DNA from: Rhizobiales bacterium 65-79
Lineage (GTDB): Bacteria > Pseudomonadota > Alphaproteobacteria > Rhizobiales > Rhizobiaceae
Reading direction: 5' to 3'
Length of the DNA: 64,000 nt
Assembly: GCA_001896885.1 (NCBI GenBank)
Contig: MKRJ01000036.1
Location: forward strand, 51,250 to 115,249
Positions 59,015-64,000 of the stretch are shown one piece after another. Below the pieces are notes generated by a model that was given only the letters and a program-made list of their open reading frames with translations, did not search any database and was not told the DNA's origin. Within the stretch, counting starts at the first letter, position 1. Every line of letters begins with the position of its first letter. A program made the position numbers and the translations under genes.

Positions 59015-62000
59015 ACCCGTCGCGCGCCTTTATATTGAGGCCAGTCGCGACCACTCTGCTGATGGTAGCCGTACTGCTTTCCGGCGTGCTGGCGTCCCGA
59101 TTCCTTCCCGTTTCAGCGCTGCCCGAGGTCGATTATCCCACTATCCAGGTGCAGACCTTCTATCCCGGCGCCAGTCCCGACGTGATGACGTCCTCCGTCA
59201 CCGCGCCGCTGGAAGTGCAGCTTGGCCAGATCGCCAATCTCAACCAGATGAACTCGGTGAGTTCGGCAGGCGCCTCCGTCATCACCTTGCAGTTCAGCCT
59301 TGCGATTTCGCTCGACGTGGCCGAGCAGGAAGTACAAGCGGCAATCAATGCCGCCGGTAACCTCCTGCCGGCGGACCTACCCGCGCCGCCGGTCTATGCC
59401 AAGGTCAATCCGGCCGACGCGCCGGTGCTGACGCTCGGTCTGACTTCCGAGACGCTGCCGCTGCGAGACGTGCAGCAGCTTGCCGATACCCGGCTCGCGC
59501 AGAAGATCTCCCAGATCGCCGGGGTGGGCCTTGTGACGCTGAGCGGCGGCCAGCGGCCGGCGGTGCGCGTCCAGGCCGATCCGCGGAAATTGGCGGCTTA
59601 CGGGCTCAATCTCGATGATCTGCGCACGACGCTCGGCAGCGCCAACGTCAACACGCCGAAGGGCAATTTCGACGGGCCTTCACGCGCCTATACGGTCAAC
59701 GCCAACGACCAGATCAGCAGCCCGGACCAGTACCTCTCGCTGATCGTAGCCTACAAGAACGGGGCGCCGGTGCGCCTCAGCGACGTGGGTACCGTCGTCA
59801 GCGGCGCCGAGAACGATAAGCTCGGCGCCTGGATGAATGCCACGCCGGCCGTCATCATGAACATCCAGCGGCAGCCCGGCGCCAATGTCATCGACGTGGT
59901 GGACCGCGTGAAGGCACTCCTGCCACAGCTTCAAGCGTCGTTGCCCGCATCCATCGACGTGAACGTGCTGACCGATCGCACCACCACCATCCGCGCCTCG
60001 GTGCGCGACGTCGAATACGAATTGTCCCTGGCGGTGGTGCTCGTAGTGCTGGTGATCTTCGTTTTCCTGCGCAGCGCGCGCGCGACGCTTATTCCCAGTC
60101 TTTCGGTGCCCCTTTCCCTGGTAGGCACGCTGGGCATCATGTACCTGTTCGGCTACAGCCTCGACAACCTCTCGCTCATGGCCCTCACCATTGCGACGGG
60201 TTTCGTTGTCGATGACGCGATTGTGGTCATCGAGAACATCAGCCGCTTCATCGAGGAAGGCTATTCGCCGCAGGAAGCGGCACTCAGAGGCTCGGAGCAG
60301 ATCGGCTTCACCATCATATCCCTTACGGTCTCGCTGATCGCGGTGCTTATTCCGCTTCTTTTCATGGGCGACGTGGTTGGCCGGCTCTTTCGGGAATTCT
60401 CCATCACGCTGGCGACCACTATTCTGATCTCAGCCGTGGTTTCGCTTACGTTGGTGCCGATGGCCTGCGCGAAGCTGCTCAAACCCGTGGAAGCGATCCA
60501 CGAAAACGCCTTCCAGAAGGCCAGCCACGACTTCTTCGAATGGATGATCCGGGGCTACGGGCGGGCGCTCGATTGGGTGCTCGACCGGCAACAATTGATG
60601 CTGATGGTGGCCGTGGCCACCCTGCTTCTCACGGCGGCGCTCTATGTCGCGATCCCCAAAGGCTTCTTCCCGGTGCAGGACACGGGCGTCATCCAGGCGA
60701 TTACGCAGGCGCCGCAGTCGGTTTCCTACGCATCGATGGCGAAACGGCAGCGGGAACTGGCCGACATCGTTCTGAAGGACCCGGACGTGGAAAGCCTCTC
60801 GTCCTTCATCGGGGTGGACGGCACCAACATGACACTCAATGTCGGGCACATGCTGATCAACCTGAAGCCGCATGACGAGCGCAGCGCCGACATCGGCACG
60901 GTGATCGAGCGCCTGAAGCAGGAGACCGGCGGACTTTCCGGCATCACGCTCTACATGCAACCCGTGCAGGACCTGACCATAGACGGCACGGTCAGCCGCT
61001 CGCAGTACCAATTCGTGCTCCAGGACGCCAATGCGGACGAGCTGGCGGAATGGACCCCGAAGCTGGTCGACAAGCTGAACACCTTGCCGCAGCTTGCCGA
61101 TGTCGCAAGCGATCTGGCCGACAGCGGCCTTGCCGCCTATGTCGATATCGATCGCGATCAGGCGGCGCGCTTCGGCATCACACCCGCCACGGTCGACAAT
61201 GCGCTCTATGACGCATTCGGCCAGCGTATCGTGTCCACCATCTTCTCCACGTCGAGCCAATACCGCGTCATCCTTGAGGCGGACCCCGCATTGCAAGGCT
61301 CGTTGCGGTCCTTGAACTCGATCTATCTTCCATCTTCGACCGGCGGCGCACCGGTACCACTACCGGTGATCGCGAGCGTGCATATCGGGACGGCGCCGCT
61401 GCAGGTCACGCATATGGGGCAGTTCCCAGCTACTACCGTGTCGTTCAACCTGGCGCCCGGCGCGTCGCTGGGCGAAGCGGTTTCGGCCATACAACAGGCC
61501 CAAACCCAGATCGGCATGCCGCTCAGCGTCATCACCAGTTTCCAGGGCGCGGCACAGGCGTTCCAGGCCTCTCTTAGCAACCAGCTCTTCCTGTTATTGG
61601 CGGCGGTGGTGACGGTCTATATCGTGCTCGGCGTGCTCTACGAGAGCTTTATCCACCCGGTCACGATCCTGTCGACGCTGCCGTCGGCCGGCATCGGCGC
61701 GCTGGTGGCGCTGATGATCGCGGGAGAGGACCTCACGATCATCTCCGTCATCGGCATCATCCTCCTGATAGGCATCGTGAAGAAGAACGCCATCATGATG
61801 ATCGATTTCGCGCTGGATGCCCAACGCGAAGAGGGATTGCCACCGCGCGACGCTATCCACCGCGCCTGCCTGCTGCGCTTCCGGCCCATCCTGATGACGA
61901 CCATGGCGGCGATATTGGGCGCCCTGCCGCGCCGGCTGGGTACCGGCGTCGGTTCCGAACTGAGGCATCCGCTCGGCGTCGCCATCGTCGGCGGCCTGCT

Positions 62001-62127
62001 GTTCAGCCAGTTGCTGACGCTTTTCACCACGCCGGTCATCTACCTGTGGTTCGATCGCCTTTCCGCGCGCCTGAGGGACGAGCGGGACGGCGCATCGCGA
62101 GGGCGCGGCGCGGCCGCTACGACATGA
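59011..62127 (+). CDS. mdtB: RND efflux transporter, MdtB-type
   Basis: A 1038-residue proton-driven pump of the HAE-RND family with 12 membrane helices and two large periplasmic loops. Visible marks: '[20 protein letters not shown]', '[20 protein letters not shown]', helix-4 '[16 protein letters not shown]' with the proton-relay Asp pair, and '[20 protein letters not shown]' in the C-terminal half. MdtBC complexes export bile salts, novobiocin and similar compounds and can affect metal homeostasis. It overlaps mdtA and mdtC by four bases on each side (ATGA). Confidence 0.95.
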   Translation: MNPSRAFILRPVATTLLMVAVLLSGVLASRFLPVSALPEVDYPTIQVQTFYPGASPDVMTSSVTAPLEVQLGQIANLNQMNSVSSAGASVITLQFSLAISLDVAEQEVQAAINAAGNLLPADLPAPPVYAKVNPADAPVLTLGLTSETLPLRDVQQLADTRLAQKISQIAGVGLVTLSGGQRPAVRVQADPRKLAAYGLNLDDLRTTLGSANVNTPKGNFDGPSRAYTVNANDQISSPDQYLSLIVAYKNGAPVRLSDVGTVVSGAENDKLGAWMNATPAVIMNIQRQPGANVIDVVDRVKALLPQLQASLPASIDVNVLTDRTTTIRASVRDVEYELSLAVVLVVLVIFVFLRSARATLIPSLSVPLSLVGTLGIMYLFGYSLDNLSLMALTIATGFVVDDAIVVIENISRFIEEGYSPQEAALRGSEQIGFTIISLTVSLIAVLIPLLFMGDVVGRLFREFSITLATTILISAVVSLTLVPMACAKLLKPVEAIHENAFQKASHDFFEWMIRGYGRALDWVLDRQQLMLMVAVATLLLTAALYVAIPKGFFPVQDTGVIQAITQAPQSVSYASMAKRQRELADIVLKDPDVESLSSFIGVDGTNMTLNVGHMLINLKPHDERSADIGTVIERLKQETGGLSGITLYMQPVQDLTIDGTVSRSQYQFVLQDANADELAEWTPKLVDKLNTLPQLADVASDLADSGLAAYVDIDRDQAARFGITPATVDNALYDAFGQRIVSTIFSTSSQYRVILEADPALQGSLRSLNSIYLPSSTGGAPVPLPVIASVHIGTAPLQVTHMGQFPATTVSFNLAPGASLGEAVSAIQQAQTQIGMPLSVITSFQGAAQAFQASLSNQLFLLLAAVVTVYIVLGVLYESFIHPVTILSTLPSAGIGALVALMIAGEDLTIISVIGIILLIGIVKKNAIMMIDFALDAQREEGLPPRDAIHRACLLRFRPILMTTMAAILGALPRRLGTGVGSELRHPLGVAIVGGLLFSQLLTLFTTPVIYLWFDRLSARLRDERDGASRGRGAAATT

Positions 62128-64000
62128 ACCTTTCGATACCCTTCATCCGACGGCCGGTAGCAACGACGCTGCTCACCCTCGGCGTGCTGATGGCAGGTCT
62201 GGTGGCCTTTCCGCGGCTGCCCGTCGCGCCGCTTCCGGCGGTGGACTACCCGGTCATTTCCGTCCAGGCAACGCTGCCGGGAGCGAGCCCGGAGGTCGTC
62301 GCCCAGACGGTGGCAAGCCCGCTGGAACGGCATCTCGGCCAGATCGCGGACGTCAACGAGATGACATCGTCGAGCAGTCTCGGCTCGACGCGCATCACAT
62401 TGCAGTTCGGTCTCGACCGGGACATAGACGGGGCCGCGCGCGACGTGCAGGCTGCCATCAATGCCGCGCGCGCGGACCTGCCGACCAGCCTGCGTTCCAA
62501 TCCGACCTACCGGAAGGTCAATCCGGCCGACGCGCCGATCCTTATCCTCGCACTTACGTCAGACACGCTGTCGAAGGGCCAGATTTTCGATGCTGCAAGC
62601 ACCGTGCTGGCGCAGAAGCTGTCGCAGGTGGACGGTATCGGCGAGGTGACCGTGGGCGGCAGTTCGCTGCCGGCCGTTCGGGTCGAGCTGGTGCCCCAGG
62701 CGCTCTACAATTACGGCATCGGGCTGGAGGACGTGCGCGCCGCGCTGGCCTCGGCCAACGCCCACAGCCCGAAGGGCGCCATCGACGTCGGCGACCAGCG
62801 TTATCAGATTTACGCCAACGACCAGGCGACCGCAGCGAAGGATTATCGTTCGCTGATCGTAGCCTACCGCAACGGCGCGCCCGTCCGGCTGACCGATGTC
62901 GGCGAAGTCACGGACTCGGTCGAGAATATTCGCAACGCCGGCCTCTCCAACGGCAAGCCTGCCGTGCTCATCATCCTCAACAGGTCGCCCAACGCCAACA
63001 TCATAGCGACGGTGGACCGGGTGAAGGCGCTCCTGCCGACGCTGCGCGCCTCGATCTCGCCCGCCATAGACCTCACTCTCGCATCCGACCGCTCGACCAC
63101 CATCCGTGCATCGCTGTACGAAGTGGAACAGGCCCTGATGATCGCCATCGGCCTTGTGATCCTCGTGGTGTTCGCTTTCCTGCGCGACCTGCGCTCGACA
63201 TTGGTGCCGATCGTGGCGGTACCCGTCTCGCTGGTCGGCACGCTTGGCGTCATGTACCTGCTGGGCTTCAGCATCGACAATCTGTCGCTGATGGCGCTCA
63301 CCATCGCCACCGGCTTCGTGGTCGACGACGCCATTGTCGTGCTCGAGAACATCGCCCGACATATTTCCTCCGGCATGCGGCCGGCAGAGGCTGCGATCCT
63401 CGGCTCCCGTGAGGTCGGTTTCACGGTTCTCGCCATGAGCACCTCGCTGATCGCCGTATTCATTCCCATCCTGCTCATGGGCGGCATCATCGGCCGCCTG
63501 TTCCGGGAGTTCGCCGTGACGCTTTCGGCCGCGATCCTGGTCTCGCTCGTCGTATCGCTGACGACCACGCCGATGATGTGTTCCATCCTGCTGCGCTCCG
63601 AACAGGGCCGGGAGCATGGCAGGCTCTATCGCTTCAGCGAAAGGGTATTCGATACCATACTCACCGGCTACAGGCGTTCGCTCTCATGGGCGCTCGGGCA
63701 TTCGCGCCTGGTCCTGGCGATCCTGGCGGCGACGCTGTGCCTGAACTTCTATCTCTACGTCGCCATTCCAAAAGGGTTTTTCCCGCAACAGGACACGGGA
63801 CGCCTTATCGGCTCGATCCAGGCCGACCAAGCGATCTCCTTTCAGCTTATGTCGCAGAAGCTCGGCCAATTCGCCGATATCGTGAGCCGGGACCCGGCCG
63901 TCGCGACGGCCGTGGGGTTCACTGGCGGTGGGCGGACCAATTCGGGCTTCATGTTCGTTTCGCTGAAGCCGCTTTCCGAACGCAAGATTTCAGCCGACCA
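62124..64000 (+). CDS. mdtC: RND efflux transporter, MdtC-type, N-terminal part (cut by window end)
   Basis: The frame opens at an ATG overlapping the mdtB stop and runs to the window end without a stop, 625 codons. It begins '[20 protein letters not shown]' and shows '[20 protein letters not shown]', '[18 protein letters not shown]' (proton-relay Asp pair) and '[20 protein letters not shown]'. Sequence and order make it the MdtC partner of the heterotrimeric MdtB2C pump. About 400 residues should lie beyond the window. Confidence 0.95.
   Translation, partial: MNLSIPFIRRPVATTLLTLGVLMAGLVAFPRLPVAPLPAVDYPVISVQATLPGASPEVVAQTVASPLERHLGQIADVNEMTSSSSLGSTRITLQFGLDRDIDGAARDVQAAINAARADLPTSLRSNPTYRKVNPADAPILILALTSDTLSKGQIFDAASTVLAQKLSQVDGIGEVTVGGSSLPAVRVELVPQALYNYGIGLEDVRAALASANAHSPKGAIDVGDQRYQIYANDQATAAKDYRSLIVAYRNGAPVRLTDVGEVTDSVENIRNAGLSNGKPAVLIILNRSPNANIIATVDRVKALLPTLRASISPAIDLTLASDRSTTIRASLYEVEQALMIAIGLVILVVFAFLRDLRSTLVPIVAVPVSLVGTLGVMYLLGFSIDNLSLMALTIATGFVVDDAIVVLENIARHISSGMRPAEAAILGSREVGFTVLAMSTSLIAVFIPILLMGGIIGRLFREFAVTLSAAILVSLVVSLTTTPMMCSILLRSEQGREHGRLYRFSERVFDTILTGYRRSLSWALGHSRLVLAILAATLCLNFYLYVAIPKGFFPQQDTGRLIGSIQADQAISFQLMSQKLGQFADIVSRDPAVATAVGFTGGGRTNSGFMFVSLKPLSERKISAD

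Noticed and set aside
1..64000. tRNA, rRNA, insertion sequences, integrases, prophage genes
   Set aside because: I looked for these and found no convincing example; the window reads as stable chromosome apart from the small decayed region near 57 kb.

Overview
This is about 64 kb of high-GC DNA from an alphaproteobacterium. Several genes point to the Hyphomicrobiales (Rhizobiales), close to the Brucellaceae/Phyllobacteriaceae: a homospermidine synthase, an Omp10-like lipoprotein, an IalB-family protein, and a narK-narGHJI operon that ends in a parvulin-type isomerase. The organism looks like a facultative nitrate respirer. No rRNA, tRNA, CRISPR array, transposase or integrase was seen.

Layout. 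1-9.8 kb: housekeeping and envelope genes on the plus strand (class IV aminotransferase end, DUF3445 protein, homospermidine synthase, lipoprotein, PaaK-like ligase, 5'-nucleotidase with a LysM tail, ferrochelatase, SPFH/NfeD pair). 10-18.3 kb: surface biogenesis and cell wall (KdsD, a beta-barrel protein, GalU, MltB-type transglycosylase, DUF459 protein) and small proteins. 18.5-27.3 kb: narK-narGHJI-ppi. 27.3-36.1 kb: a nitrosative-stress and low-oxygen island with two DUF2249 proteins, a multi-pass NnrS/oxidase-like membrane protein, an Nfu_N-DUF59 fusion, a 68-aa protein, a ferredoxin-reductase-like flavoprotein, the RIC di-iron repair protein, a DNR/NnrR-type regulator, an alternative oxidase and HemN. 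36.3-46.1 kb: a divergent catabolic locus (RpiB, LacI regulator, class II aldolase, DUF1537 kinase against a family-5 ABC importer plus nucleoside hydrolase). 46.2-56.8 kb: IalB protein, a giant 2804-aa Gly-rich autotransporter and a LuxR-type regulator. 56.8-57.5 kb: a gene-poor stretch with a frameshifted XRE regulator. 57.6-64 kb: mdtABC RND efflux genes, the last cut by the window end.

How it works together. Four sites of the form TTG-N8-CAA lie upstream of narK, ric, hemN and in the dnr/aox gap. They fit a single CRP/FNR-family regulon, and the DNR-like protein encoded here is the natural candidate regulator. A different, NsrR-like palindrome covers the presumed -35 box of the DUF2249/Nfu-DUF59 operon. 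Nitrate respiration, NO defence, Fe-S repair, anaerobic heme synthesis and an NO-tolerant oxidase therefore seem to be wired together in about 18 kb. This island is the most interesting part of the window.
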